A DNA stretch of 64,000 nt from Planococcus lenghuensis (GTDB lineage Bacteria > Bacillota > Bacilli > Bacillales_A > Planococcaceae): contig NZ_CP019641.1 of NCBI RefSeq assembly GCF_001999905.1, forward strand, positions 265,483-329,482, given 5' to 3'. The number at the start of each line of letters is the position of its first letter. Position 1 is the stretch's first letter. Below the pieces are notes generated by a model. The model was not told the DNA's origin. It did no database searches and saw only the letters and a program-made list of their open reading frames with translations. Position numbers and translations under genes: made by a program. Positions 26,432 to 35,927 of this stretch are shown here, in pieces.

Positions 26432-27690
26432 CACGCCTGTTGATTACCCAAAATCATCCAGTTTCCAATTTATGAAGTAGCCAGGATGGTTCAAACTGTT
26501 TCGTTATCCCGACCCGCCACTCGATCGGCAGGGCATCACAAAGAAGCAGGCGCTGAAAGCCGGCGAAGGACAGCGATTTGGCGTTCGGCTGCCGACCGCC
26601 TCGAATATGGAGCCACTTGAGGATGACATAGGCGATCAGTGCGGCGAATAACTGAGTGAAGACGGCATTCTCTGTGGCGCCGAACAGGACAGGCACATTT
26701 AGATTTTGTTTGATCCAGCGGAAAAAGGTTTCGATGGCCCAGCGCGCCTTGTACATGCCGGCGATCTCTTCCGCGGTCACATTCCGCAGCGATGTCGCCA
26801 CGCTGATGACTTTTCCTTCATAGTCGGTGAACTGAACCACCCGGTGCCGCTTCTGGGTCTGGTGCCGGGGAGTTCCCAAGATACAGGTGAAATCTGCGGT
26901 CACGTTCGATTCCTTGTCGCGTATGCCTTTCAGCGATTTTTTTCGGTTCAGCTGAATATTGTCTTTCAGCCGGAAGACAAAATCCTGCTTGTTTCCTGCA
27001 TACAGGTCCGCTTTCTCTATCGAGAAATATGCCCGGTCACCGACCAGGATAAACCGTTTGTCTTCCAACTCTTTGCCGATCGGTCCGTCGTGCTTGAGGC
27101 CGGTCGTCTCTACGACCCGGAGGGGCATGCCCGTCTCATTGGAGAATCCGACATGCAGTTTGATGCCGGCGCGTTCACCGTGATAGAGCGCCCAGGGCAG
27201 GCGGGTCTTTCCGACCGTGATCGTCGTCGAGTCAATGGACAGAAGTGTTTTCGGCATGTTCAGGCTGCGGCGCGCCGCCCGGTTCAGTTTGCCGATGATG
27301 ACATCAAGGATCCGTTTCATGATGGCATAGTCAAGCGCCTTCAGGTGCTTGGAAAGTGACGAATGGTCAACAGCGACAAGTCCGCTGCCCGGCCCGACAT
27401 CCGCTGCTTGACGGAGGCTTTTCCATTCATTCGCAGCGGCGCCCGCCAAGTACGAGATCACCGTCCCCACCGTGCATTTCCGGGCTGTGTCCTGATAATC
27501 GAATTCGGTTAAAATGGCCTGCAGCTCAGTCGCTGGAAGAAAATTTTGAATCAGTTTTTGGAACATGGTATTCTTGTTCATGAGAGATGCCTCTTTCCGT
27601 AAATGTTTGTGTGGTAACTTACATTTTACTGAAAGCATCTCTCTTTTTGTTGCTTTTTTGATGGAAAAAACTAGTTAATCAACACGTCTG
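26432..27690 (-). mobile_element. IS4-family insertion sequence, copy 3 of 4
   Basis: Minus orientation, bounded by the 9-bp duplication ACCTCTTTT (26423-26431 and 27691-27699). Ends CACGCCTGTTGATTA and, at the far end, CAGACGTGTTGATTA with one change from the other copies. Inserted immediately upstream of the acyltransferase start, in the same direction of transcription. Confidence 0.95.
26454..27581 (-). CDS. IS4-family transposase (copy 3)
   Basis: 375 residues; same as copy 1 apart from MFQ for TFQ near the start and RQAAD for RHAAD. Catalytic contexts are intact. The hairpin over the start is preserved. Transcription through this gene would run on into the acyltransferase. Confidence 0.92.
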   Translation of the reverse strand: MNKNTMFQKLIQNFLPATELQAILTEFDYQDTARKCTVGTVISYLAGAAANEWKSLRQAADVGPGSGLVAVDHSSLSKHLKALDYAIMKRILDVIIGKLNRAARRSLNMPKTLLSIDSTTITVGKTRLPWALYHGERAGIKLHVGFSNETGMPLRVVETTGLKHDGPIGKELEDKRFILVGDRAYFSIEKADLYAGNKQDFVFRLKDNIQLNRKKSLKGIRDKESNVTADFTCILGTPRHQTQKRHRVVQFTDYEGKVISVATSLRNVTAEEIAGMYKARWAIETFFRWIKQNLNVPVLFGATENAVFTQLFAALIAYVILKWLHIRGGRQPNAKSLSFAGFQRLLLCDALPIEWRVGITKQFEPSWLLHKLETG

Positions 27691-27921
27691 ACCTCTTTTC
27701 TTTCTTGAACGATAAATAAGCCAGCTGTTCATTGTTTCGTTTACTTGGTAGATGAGAGAATGTTCGCTGCTCAGTTTCATCTTGGCAGTTTCGAGCATTC
27801 CATTTTTTGGCCGAAGGAAAAGAAAAAGGGGTCGCCAACTTTACTTAGAAATAGGAATTCCTGCCTCGCTTGCCATACCTAGTGTGAGATTCCATTCCTG
27901 TTAGTTATCTCGTTTCGCTTT

Positions 27922-28635
27922 TCATACCCATAGAAGGTTTGGATGATTTGAGGTGAAGATGATCCTGTTATCCAGTGTAAACAGTCTCTCTGTCTCTGTT
28001 TTCTGATCGACTGTCCAAACCAGAATTTCCGTCCCATTGTTATTCAGGCTTTCAATAAGTTCCTGATCCACGTATTGATAGTGTCTGGAGACCGCTGAAG
28101 CCTTGATTTCATTTACTTGATTGACTAATAGCAGGGGCGAACCCAACAGGACAAGAGTACGCTTGATGTTCGGATGGAGTTTCATGCACATTTGAAGACT
28201 TTTGTGATCAAACGAAATCAAATAGCAGTGATCTTCGGCTCCATATTTTTTAATGAGATGGATTACTTGCTCCTCCAATCCTTTATAGAGGCCGGCTGTT
28301 TGTTTTAATTCGATAAATAGTTTTTTCTTGCGGTTAATTAACTTCAGTACTTCTTCCAGAGTGGGAATCGTTTCCTGGGCGAAAGAAGGGCTGAACCAAC
28401 TGCCCGCATCCAGTGCTTTTAGTTCGTCTATTCTTAGGTCTTTTATATAACCGGTTCCGTTTGTTGTTCGGTCGACCGTATGGTCATGAATCACCACAGG
28501 GACACCGTCCTTTGTAAGATGCACATCAATTTCAATGCTGTCGATTTTAGGTTCTTCGAGCGCCAGCTTGATTGCACTTAATGTATTTTCAGGTGCTTTC
28601 CCTGACCAGCCCCTATGAGCAATCACTTTTTCCAT
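27922..28635 (-). CDS. Glycerophosphodiester phosphodiesterase
   Basis: 237 residues, GDPD family TIM barrel, splitting glycerophosphodiesters to glycerol-3-phosphate and an alcohol. Catalytic His is in IAHRGWSGKAPENT near residue 6, metal ligands are in IEIDVHLTKDG near 38, and the second His is in VVIHDHTVDRTTNG near 50; later FIELKQ and ISFDHKSL. It lacks a signal peptide, so it acts in the cytosol on imported substrate. AGGAGG precedes the ATG. It is the last gene of the ugp-type operon, 16 bases after the ugpE stop, and may suffer polarity from the IS in ugpE. Confidence 0.93.
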   Translation of the reverse strand: MEKVIAHRGWSGKAPENTLSAIKLALEEPKIDSIEIDVHLTKDGVPVVIHDHTVDRTTNGTGYIKDLRIDELKALDAGSWFSPSFAQETIPTLEEVLKLINRKKKLFIELKQTAGLYKGLEEQVIHLIKKYGAEDHCYLISFDHKSLQMCMKLHPNIKRTLVLLGSPLLLVNQVNEIKASAVSRHYQYVDQELIESLNNNGTEILVWTVDQKTETERLFTLDNRIIFTSNHPNLLWV

Positions 28636-29246
28636 ATCAACCGCCTCCTTTTTATTTCACGCCTGTATAAACAAAAGCTCGAATAATATGACGCTGGGCA
28701 AAGAAGAAAATAACGAGAATCGGTAAAACGAGTAGCAAGTTGCCTGCCATTACAATATTCCAAGCTGCACCACTTTCAACCTGGCGAAGCATCGCAATGC
28801 CAAGCGGTAAGGTACGGGCATTTTCAGTGGTCGTCATGACCAGCGGCCAGAAATAATCATTCCAGTGGAAGATGAAGCTAAATAGCGCGATTGTAATCAA
28901 CACGGGCTTGGCAAGCGGCAACATGATCTTTACAATAATCTGCCATTCCGTGGCATCGTCTAAACGGGCAGCTTCCAGCAACTCTTCCGGGACTTGCATA
29001 AATGATTGTCGCAACAGGAAAATCCCGAATGCACTTGTCGCAAAAGGAAGAATCAGCCCCCAAATCGTATCGAGGAGCCCCCAGGCACTCAAACTTAGGT
29101 ATACCGGCAGAAAAATGAGCTGGCTGGGAATCATCAGACAAATCATTGTAAGAGCGAAGAAAAAGTTCCGCAAAGGAAAACGGTAGCGAGCAAACGCATA
29201 AGCTGCCGGAATGATGGTCGCAAACTGTAAAATCAAGATGAACAAG

Positions 29247-30505
29247 CAGGCGTGTTGATTAACTAGTTTTTTCCATCAAAAAAGCAACAAAAAGAGAGAT
29301 GCTTTCAGTAAAATGTAAGTTACCACACAAACATTTACGGAAAGAGGCATCTCTCATGAACAAGAATACCACGTTCCAAAAACTGATTCAAAATTTTCTT
29401 CCAGCGACTGAGCTGCAGGCCATTTTAACCGAATTCGATTATCAGGACACAGCCCGGAAATGCACGGTGGGGACGGTGATCTCGTACTTGGCGGGCGCCG
29501 CTGCGAATGAATGGAAAAGCCTCCGTCACGCAGCGGATGTCGGGCCGGGCAGCGGACTTGTCGCTGTTGACCATTCGTCACTTTCCAAGCACCTAAAGGC
29601 GCTTGACTATGCCATCATGAAACGGATCCTTGATGTCATCATCGGCAAACTGAACCGGGCGGCGCGCCGCAGCCTAAACATGCCGAAAATACTTCTGTCC
29701 ATTGATTCAACGACGATCACGGTCGGAAAGACCCGCCTGCCCTGGGCGCTCTATCATGGTGAACGCGCCGGCATCAAACTGCATGTCGGATTCTCCAATG
29801 AGACGGGCATGCCCCTCCGGGTCGTAGAGACGACCGGCCTCAAGCACGACGGACCGATCGGCAAAGAGTTGGAAGACAAACGGTTTATCCTGGTCGGTGA
29901 CCGGGCATATTTCTCGATAGAGAAAGCGGACCTGTATGCAGGAAACAAGCAGGATTTTGTCTTCCGACTGAAAGACAATATTCAGCTGAACCGAAAAAAA
30001 TCGCTGAAAGGCATACGCGACAAGGAATCGAACGTGACCGCAGATTTCACCTGTATCTTGGGAACTCCCCAGCACCAGACCCAGAAGCGGCACCGGGTGG
30101 TTCAGTTCACCGACTATGAAGGAAAAGTCATCAGCGTGGCGACATCGCTGCGGAATGTGACCGCGGAAGAGATCGCCGGCATGTACAAGTCGCGCTGGGC
30201 CATCGAAACCTTTTTCCGCTGGATCAAACAAAATCTAAATGTGCCTGTCCTGTTCGGCACCACAGAGAATGCCGTCTTCAATCAGTTATTCGCCGCACTG
30301 ATCGCTTATGTCATCCTCAAGTGGCTCCATATTCAAGGCGGTCGGCAGCCGAACGCCAAATCGCTGTCCTTCGCCGGCTTTCAGCGCCTGCTTCTTTGTG
30401 ATGCCCTGCCGATCGAGTGGCGGGTCGGGATAACGAAACAGTTTGAACCATCCTGGCTACTTCATAAATTGGAAACTGGATGATTTTGGGTAATCAACAG
30501 GCGTG
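29247..30505 (+). mobile_element. IS4-family insertion sequence, copy 4 of 4
   Basis: Bounded by the perfect 9-bp duplication ATGAACAAG (29238-29246 and 30506-30514), inserted opposite to the direction of ugpE. Same 1259-bp length and ends as the other copies. Confidence 0.96.
29356..30483 (+). CDS. IS4-family transposase (copy 4)
   Basis: 375 residues, sub-lineage of copy 2 (FGTTENAVFNQ, HIQGG). Single differences include KILLSID for KTLLSID, TPQHQTQ for TPRHQTQ and YKSRWAIE for YKARWAIE. Catalytic residues are retained. Confidence 0.92.
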   Translation: MNKNTTFQKLIQNFLPATELQAILTEFDYQDTARKCTVGTVISYLAGAAANEWKSLRHAADVGPGSGLVAVDHSSLSKHLKALDYAIMKRILDVIIGKLNRAARRSLNMPKILLSIDSTTITVGKTRLPWALYHGERAGIKLHVGFSNETGMPLRVVETTGLKHDGPIGKELEDKRFILVGDRAYFSIEKADLYAGNKQDFVFRLKDNIQLNRKKSLKGIRDKESNVTADFTCILGTPQHQTQKRHRVVQFTDYEGKVISVATSLRNVTAEEIAGMYKSRWAIETFFRWIKQNLNVPVLFGTTENAVFNQLFAALIAYVILKWLHIQGGRQPNAKSLSFAGFQRLLLCDALPIEWRVGITKQFEPSWLLHKLETG

Positions 30506-30762
30506 ATGAACAAGGTGACTATAATGCTATTGGATAGGTATTTAAGAAAAGGGCCGGAATTCCAGGCCTGCGCAAAGTTCTCCCACAGCAGCGTTTCAGG
30601 AATCCATACCGGCGGAAAAGTCAGTGTTTCACCGAGCGATTTAAAAGCGGTGCTGGCCATCCAGACAAAAGGCATGGCAAAAATGATGAATAAGAGGACA
30701 AGACCAAACCCATTTATAACTCGGGTAATGGGTGAAGCTTTCATCTGTTTTCCCTCGCTTTC

Positions 30763-31692
30763 CTATCGGTAATGTACACGCTTGCTCAGCACTTGAAAGT
30801 AAACGGCTGTAAGTATTGCAAGAACAACCAGCAATACAACGCCCGCTGCGGAAGCATAGCCGATTTTGAAGAATCGGAAACCGTACTCATAAATGTAATA
30901 GACAAAGGTATTGGTTGAGTTAATCGGACCTCCGGATGTCATCAAATTAATCGTTTCGAATACCTGAAATGAATTGATGACCCCGATAATAGTCAGGAAG
31001 AACAACGTTGGAGACAGCATCGGTACTGTGATTCGCCAAAATCTTCTCCATGGTGGTGTTTGGTCGAGCTCGGCTGCCTCGTATAAATCTCTTGGAACGC
31101 TCTGCAGACCCGCAATGAATACTAAAGTGTTAAATCCGAGTCCTTTCCAGACGGCAACCAGTATTAACGCCGCCAGCGCGTAATCCGGGCTTGTCAGCCA
31201 AGGGACCGCCTCAATGCCGAATAAACTCAGCAACCAGTTCAGCAAGCCGTAATCCGTATCCATGATCCACATCCATAACATCGAAATAGAGACTAGGGAA
31301 ATGATATGTGGGCTAAAAATCGAAGCTTGCATGAAAGAATAGATGGCTCCACTCCGATTTAGCCATAGCGCAACAAGCAGTGAAAGGCCAATTGTCAGAA
31401 ACACCACGAAAAAAGTGTAGATAAAAGAGTTTCTAACCACTTCCCGAAATTCAGTATCTGTTGCAAGATACGTGAAGTTTGCCGTCCCGACAAATTCTTT
31501 TGTTGGACTGATGAAATTCCAATCATGGAAACTTAAAAAAATCATATAACCAATCGGATAAAGGAAAAATAAGGAGAAAATAACGATTGCAGGAGAAATC
31601 ATAGCGTAGGGTCGCAATTTCTCCCATGACCACATCCGTTGCTTCCCTGCTGTTCGTTTTTCTGTATCCAGCGCCACTTTAACCAATGCCAT
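30763..31692 (-). CDS. ugpA: ABC transporter permease, UgpA-like
   Basis: 309-residue permease of the sugar/glycerol-3-phosphate importer class with six membrane segments. The EAA loop DLYEAAELDQTPPWRRFWRITVPMLSP lies near residues 205-230 and contacts the ATPase. AAAGGAGG precedes the ATG, and the start overlaps the end of the ATPase gene by 14 bases. It is intact, but its expected partner ugpE is disrupted. Confidence 0.9.
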   Translation of the reverse strand: MALVKVALDTEKRTAGKQRMWSWEKLRPYAMISPAIVIFSLFFLYPIGYMIFLSFHDWNFISPTKEFVGTANFTYLATDTEFREVVRNSFIYTFFVVFLTIGLSLLVALWLNRSGAIYSFMQASIFSPHIISLVSISMLWMWIMDTDYGLLNWLLSLFGIEAVPWLTSPDYALAALILVAVWKGLGFNTLVFIAGLQSVPRDLYEAAELDQTPPWRRFWRITVPMLSPTLFFLTIIGVINSFQVFETINLMTSGGPINSTNTFVYYIYEYGFRFFKIGYASAAGVVLLVVLAILTAVYFQVLSKRVHYR

Positions 31693-32758
31693 TAAGTGCC
31701 GCCTCCTTTGTCCTCGATATCTCCATAGCCATCACCGCAGTTCCTCGTCCATCGAAAAAATATAACTTTTCTAACCGAATGGAGATAAAACACCGGTTTT
31801 GGTTGAGCAACGGCGCATCGAAGCTTCTCACATTCATGGTGCCGATGTCATTCTTCACCTTGTATATGGTTTCCGCCCCCAAGGGTTCCACAGTTAAAAT
31901 TTCGCTCTCAAGTACGATGGTGTGCGGTAATGAATCAGCTGTCACTGAAATGCCGGCGTGTTCAGGTCGGAAGCCAATAAAGCGCACGTCGTCAGAAACC
32001 GCTCCAAGCATTTCATCAAATGCCGATTGTTTAAAAACGTTCATAGGCGGCTGCCCGATGAATTCCGCCGCAAACGTATTACGGGGATTGCCGTACACAT
32101 TGCTCGGTGTATCTTTCTGTTGCACGACGCCTTGGTTTAGGATGATGATTTCATCCCCCATGGACATGGCCTCGACTTGATCGTGCGTTACATAGACAAA
32201 TGTAGTGCCCAGTTTTTTATGCAGCTCTATCAATTCTGTCCGCATCTGGGTGCGTAACTTCGCGTCGAGATTAGACAAGGGTTCATCGAAAATAAAGACC
32301 TTCGGTTTTTTGACCATCGCCCGGGCCAATGCTACACGCTGTCTTTGCCCGCCGGATAATTTATCCGGTTTTTTATTCAAATGATCAGTCAATCCGACAA
32401 TTGCAGCAATCTCCTCGACTATCCGCTGCCTTTCTTTTTTTGGTACTTTGCGGTTCATCAATCCAAATTCAATATTTCCTTTTACGGTCATCGTTGGATA
32501 TAGGGCATAATTCTGGAACACCATGGCAATATCGCGTTTGCTTGGCGGAATGTCATTAACCATCTTATCGCCGATCCATACATTGCCAGAGGTCTGTTGT
32601 TCCAAGCCGGCAAGCATTCGCAGTATGGTTGATTTCCCGCACCCCGATGGACCGACCAAAACAGCAAATGCGCCATCTTGGATGGTCAATGAAACATCAT
32701 CAACGACAAGATTTTCACCAAAGACTTTTGAGATGTTTTCGAGCCTGATTTCAGCCAT
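31679..32758 (-). CDS. ugpC: ABC transporter ATP-binding protein, UgpC/MsmX type
   Basis: 359 residues. Walker A GPSGCGKST near residue 36, Q-loop VFQNYALYP, signature LSGGQRQRVALARA near 134, Walker B VFIFDEPLSNLDAKLR, H-loop VYVTHDQVEAM, then a C-terminal TOBE-type regulatory domain with FIGFRPEH. It energises the UgpA/UgpE channel. ATG 32758 follows AAGGAAGAGG and overlaps the stop of the HAD gene (ATGGCTGA); an upstream in-frame start at 32794 would lie deeper in the HAD gene. Confidence 0.93.
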   Translation of the reverse strand: MAEIRLENISKVFGENLVVDDVSLTIQDGAFAVLVGPSGCGKSTILRMLAGLEQQTSGNVWIGDKMVNDIPPSKRDIAMVFQNYALYPTMTVKGNIEFGLMNRKVPKKERQRIVEEIAAIVGLTDHLNKKPDKLSGGQRQRVALARAMVKKPKVFIFDEPLSNLDAKLRTQMRTELIELHKKLGTTFVYVTHDQVEAMSMGDEIIILNQGVVQQKDTPSNVYGNPRNTFAAEFIGQPPMNVFKQSAFDEMLGAVSDDVRFIGFRPEHAGISVTADSLPHTIVLESEILTVEPLGAETIYKVKNDIGTMNVRSFDAPLLNQNRCFISIRLEKLYFFDGRGTAVMAMEISRTKEAALNGIG

Positions 32759-33596
32759 AGCCCTCTTCCTTTCTGTTTTGAATCTCTGATTCATTCATTT
32801 TTTTGATTAAACTCACCAACCCGTCAACGGATTTTACCGAAGCAGACCACGCGGTCGTGTCCTCATGCGCATATTGACTGATTAGGCAAGTATGCCCGCC
32901 TGCTCTATGGACTGGATACAAATCATTCCGGGGATGATCCCCGATGGATAATATTTCGTGAGGCTGATACCCTTGTTCTGTTAACTTTTCCAGCAGCATT
33001 TCAATGCCCCTCGGCTTTTTTCCATTGTAGAAAAACTCATCAAAGGTGTCGTTGATCTCCAGAAAGTCAACGAATTCTTGACCGGTCGGTAACGGTGAAT
33101 TCGTCATCAAAATGAGATGCTTATTTTCCAGCTTCTGGATTTCTTCAAATAAATCCGTTCGCTTACTGATGCAATATGCTTCTGTTAACATTTCTGCCCG
33201 CACATCATAAAATGCCTTCACCCCGACAGATGGTGGAATTTCCTTTTTTTTCGCTACAAGATGGGCGATTCCCCAAGGGTCTCCAATATAGACCAATCGG
33301 GATTTTTCATTCACTTGCATTGCGGTTTCCAATCCTTCCCAGTTGAAGGAAGATACAGGCTTCAGATTTTGCTGACTATAAAATAGCAGGCTCTCTGAAT
33401 CGTAGAGGAACCCCAACTTAATCGCTTTTTTGCCTTCCAAGACGTCATATGCCCATCTAATAGTTTCTGCAATCTCTATATTGGAATATCTGTCGGTCAT
33501 CATCTTAGAAATGTAGCGTTCTAAGAAGGAATAATCCTGATAGAGCGTTCCGTCCAAATCGAAGATCACTACATTAATCTCTTTTAGCCACTGCAT
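32751..33596 (-). CDS. HAD-superfamily phosphatase
   Basis: 281 residues. Motif I is IFDLDGTLYQD near residue 11 (nucleophile Asp and acid Asp), motif II LILMTNSPLP near 160, Lys near KKPRGIEMLL and motif III SIGDHPRNDLYPV near 222. Co-transcribed with the glycerol-3-phosphate transporter genes, so a role in dephosphorylating glycerol-3-phosphate or a related ester is plausible. The substrate cannot be read from the sequence. AAAGGAGG precedes the ATG. Confidence 0.82.
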   Translation of the reverse strand: MQWLKEINVVIFDLDGTLYQDYSFLERYISKMMTDRYSNIEIAETIRWAYDVLEGKKAIKLGFLYDSESLLFYSQQNLKPVSSFNWEGLETAMQVNEKSRLVYIGDPWGIAHLVAKKKEIPPSVGVKAFYDVRAEMLTEAYCISKRTDLFEEIQKLENKHLILMTNSPLPTGQEFVDFLEINDTFDEFFYNGKKPRGIEMLLEKLTEQGYQPHEILSIGDHPRNDLYPVHRAGGHTCLISQYAHEDTTAWSASVKSVDGLVSLIKKMNESEIQNRKEEGYG

Positions 33597-33660
33597 TGAA
33601 CTGCCTCCTTTAACAAAAGGAAGTACCTTCCGAGGCCCTCCCTTTTATCATAATATTTTT

Positions 33661-34974
33661 TTATTTGATTATTGTATTTGCTTTTTCGGCGGCCACATTC
33701 AACAGATCTTCAGTAGTCAAAGTTTCATCCAGGATTCCCCGCGTCATTTCATCCGCGAGAATTTTCACCACTTCTGGATATCCCTCGACCATCGGGCGAC
33801 CTGTTGCATTTTTCAGCTGGTCGACAGCCACTTTAAACTGCGGTTTCTCTTCGTACAATGCCTGCATCGCTTCAGAATTCATCGCTGATTTTCGAACCGG
33901 CAGATATCCCGTATACTCGGATGCATATACTGTCTGTTCCTTGGCCATCATAAACTTGATGAATTCCCATGCTGCCTGTTGATGCTCTTCATCCAAACCA
34001 CTTGTCATGACCAGGTTTGCGCCACCGGTTGGCACTTTTGCTTCTTCTCCTTTTGGAAGGAAGTAGGTATTCAACTCAAATCCTTTTTCCTCTGCAATGT
34101 CCATCAGATATGACAAGTTCCCTGTTGAAGCGAACAACATTCCCGCGTGTCCGTTGACAAAATCCTGAATTGATTTATCACCCGCCTCATCGCCTGTTGG
34201 GACTGTCAAAGTCCCTGCTTTTGCCATGTTTCTCCATAAATCATAGGCTGCTGCGCCTTCTTCGCTATTAAAAGCGACTTCCGTTCCCTCTTCATTTAGC
34301 ATAGAGCCACCCGCTTGTGCAATGAAGGCTTCATAAAACCAAAGGTTTACGGGCATCGATATCCCTACTCTGCCTTCATCATTTGTAAAAGCTTCCGCAT
34401 ACGCTTTAAACTCTTCCCATGTCTCCGGACCAGCCGGGTCCAATCCAACTTCTTCTGCCATTGTTGCGTTCATGTACAAAAGCGGTGTGCTTCTTAAATA
34501 AGGTAATGCGTATATCTCTCCATCGACATATGAATTCTCCATCAATCCCGAAACAAAATCTTCTACATCAAATGCTGAATCATTTTCAATGAATGGCGTT
34601 AAGGATTCAATCATTCCATTTTTTGCGAAAATCTGAACTGACGCAATTTCATTTTGGGTTACTTCCGGTGCATTGCCGGCAGCAAAGGCAGCTTGGGTTT
34701 TGGAATGCACGTCATCGTAGGTTCCTTGGAATTCCGCTGTTACATGAATTTCATCCTGCGATTCGTTGAACCGCTGGACCAAGTTCTCGTTGTTTTCTCC
34801 GATTTTATCGCCCCATGCATACCAGTATGTCAGTTCTACTTTGTCAGTCGCCGCTTCCACGGCATTTTCTTTTAATCTTTCTGTTTCCGCCGCACCTTCA
34901 CTTACTCCTCCACCGCACGCTGCTAAATCCATCATCATTACCAGCCCTGTGGACGATAACCATAATTTTTTCAT
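33661..34974 (-). CDS. ugpB: Extracellular solute-binding lipoprotein, UgpB-like
   Basis: 437 residues. A lipoprotein signal ends in the lipobox LAAC (Cys 20), then a family 1 solute-binding fold: VELTYWYAWGDKIGENNENL near residue 50, YDDVHSKTQAAFAAGNAPEV, and WEFIKFMMAKEQ near 350. The WYAW start and association with GlpP and a glycerophosphodiesterase point to glycerol-3-phosphate or glycerophosphodiesters as ligand. ATG 34974 follows GGAGG; the open frame extends upstream through the leader terminator and is not used. Confidence 0.88.
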   Translation of the reverse strand: MKKLWLSSTGLVMMMDLAACGGGVSEGAAETERLKENAVEAATDKVELTYWYAWGDKIGENNENLVQRFNESQDEIHVTAEFQGTYDDVHSKTQAAFAAGNAPEVTQNEIASVQIFAKNGMIESLTPFIENDSAFDVEDFVSGLMENSYVDGEIYALPYLRSTPLLYMNATMAEEVGLDPAGPETWEEFKAYAEAFTNDEGRVGISMPVNLWFYEAFIAQAGGSMLNEEGTEVAFNSEEGAAAYDLWRNMAKAGTLTVPTGDEAGDKSIQDFVNGHAGMLFASTGNLSYLMDIAEEKGFELNTYFLPKGEEAKVPTGGANLVMTSGLDEEHQQAAWEFIKFMMAKEQTVYASEYTGYLPVRKSAMNSEAMQALYEEKPQFKVAVDQLKNATGRPMVEGYPEVVKILADEMTRGILDETLTTEDLLNVAAEKANTIIK

Positions 34975-35021
34975 TTCTCTTCCTCCCTTATTTGAAAATG
35001 AGATACATCTTTGTCTGCAAC

Positions 35022-35071
35022 AGAAAAAGACCTCAAATAAACCTGCGGCAAGCGCGAAGTTATTTGAGGTC
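35022..35071 (-). terminator. Leader terminator, probable GlpP-responsive antitermination site
   Basis: On the minus strand GACCTCAAATAA pairs perfectly with TTATTTGAGGTC and is followed by CTTTTTCT. It stands between glpP and ugpB, about 50 bases before the ugpB start. GlpP family proteins allow read-through of such leader terminators when glycerol-3-phosphate is bound, as at B. subtilis glpD. That it acts here is inferred from position. Confidence 0.75.
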
Positions 35072-35170
35072 TCTCTGTGTGCACCCAATAATCTATCTAC
35101 TTTTCACTTTCGAGTATACGAACCGATTGTTAAGCCAGTATGAATTGGACGTTAAGAATGGCTTTACAAC

Positions 35171-35773
35171 TCAAAAACCTGATAAATCTTTAGTCCAGAG
35201 TTTTTCGTTGGATGTGCTGATGGCAATTGCTCCCGAATTAAGGGCCGACTCGGCCTGTTCCACAGTTGACAACAAACCGCCGGTAATAATCGGGGTTGTC
35301 ATGCGGGTGGAGTAGGCTGCCACAACACTATGCAACGTCGATGGCATAATTTCAATGATATCCGGATTCAGTCCGCTCTTATTTTCCAATACATTATCGT
35401 AAACTTCGGAATCGATCATAAAAACCCGTTGTACGACGCATAAGTTTCGTTCTTTGGCTTTTTTAATGACTGTTGCTTTTGTTGTCACAATGCCAAATGG
35501 TTTGACGAAATCTGATATGAAATCCAATCCCTCATTATTTAAGAGAAGACCCCCAATTTTCTCCGCGTGGATGAAAACCGGAACATCAGACTCTTGAAAA
35601 ACGTCGACATATCTTTTGATAGTCGTAATAGAACCAGTCAGCAAAAAAATCGCACTGATTCTCTCTTTATTCGCTAAGGCATCTTCAATTCCCTTGGGTG
35701 TTTTCACCGCTGCAATCTTCTTGTGCAGGTGCAAGCGTCGAATCAGTTCTGCTTTATTCCATTTCATCTTCAT
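35171..35773 (-). CDS. glpP: Glycerol-3-phosphate responsive antiterminator GlpP
   Basis: 200 residues, full length for GlpP. Features include AIFLLTGSITTIKRYVD near residue 40, VFIHAEKIGGL near 65, DFVKPFGIVTTKATVIKKAKE near 85, VQRVFMIDSEVYDNVL, IEIMPS and the final PIITGGLL...EAALNSGAIAISTSNEKLW type barrel end. It binds leader RNA and prevents termination when glycerol-3-phosphate is present. ATG 35773 follows GGAGGT by 7 bases; a GTG at 35782 lies within that site. It is the first gene of the ugp-type operon. Confidence 0.92.
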   Translation of the reverse strand: MKMKWNKAELIRRLHLHKKIAAVKTPKGIEDALANKERISAIFLLTGSITTIKRYVDVFQESDVPVFIHAEKIGGLLLNNEGLDFISDFVKPFGIVTTKATVIKKAKERNLCVVQRVFMIDSEVYDNVLENKSGLNPDIIEIMPSTLHSVVAAYSTRMTTPIITGGLLSTVEQAESALNSGAIAISTSNEKLWTKDLSGF

Positions 35774-35927
35774 GTGAAGCACCTCCCGAATTCAATGGCT
35801 TACGCTCTCAGTATAAGCTCTAGGTCATTTGGCTGGAGGTGCTTTTACAAAGTTTTACAACCCCTTAATAGCGCGTTAATATTCCTCTGCAATACTATAA
35901 AGAGCCGGAAGAGAGGAGCAGATGAAG

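Larger units (their letters stand above)
28652..30744 (-). pseudogene. ugpE: ABC transporter permease (UgpE-like), split by IS4 copy 4
   Basis: N-terminal part 30744-30506 (MKASPITRVINGFGLVLLF..., up to SNSIIVTLF) and C-terminal part 29237-28652 (LQFATIIPAAYAFARYRF..., with the EAA-loop ELLEAARLDDATEWQIIVKI). Removing the IS and one copy of its 9-bp target restores a single frame of 274 residues, the normal length for this permease family. The break falls early in the second membrane segment, so no functional permease can be made. The duplication is perfect, so the event is recent. UgpE-type subunits pair with UgpA in sugar-phosphate importers. Confidence 0.93.

Noticed and set aside
26432..30505. 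Inverted IS4 copies 3 and 4 as a composite transposon around the glycerophosphodiesterase gene
   Set aside because: Each copy has its own different 9-bp duplication, so they arrived separately.
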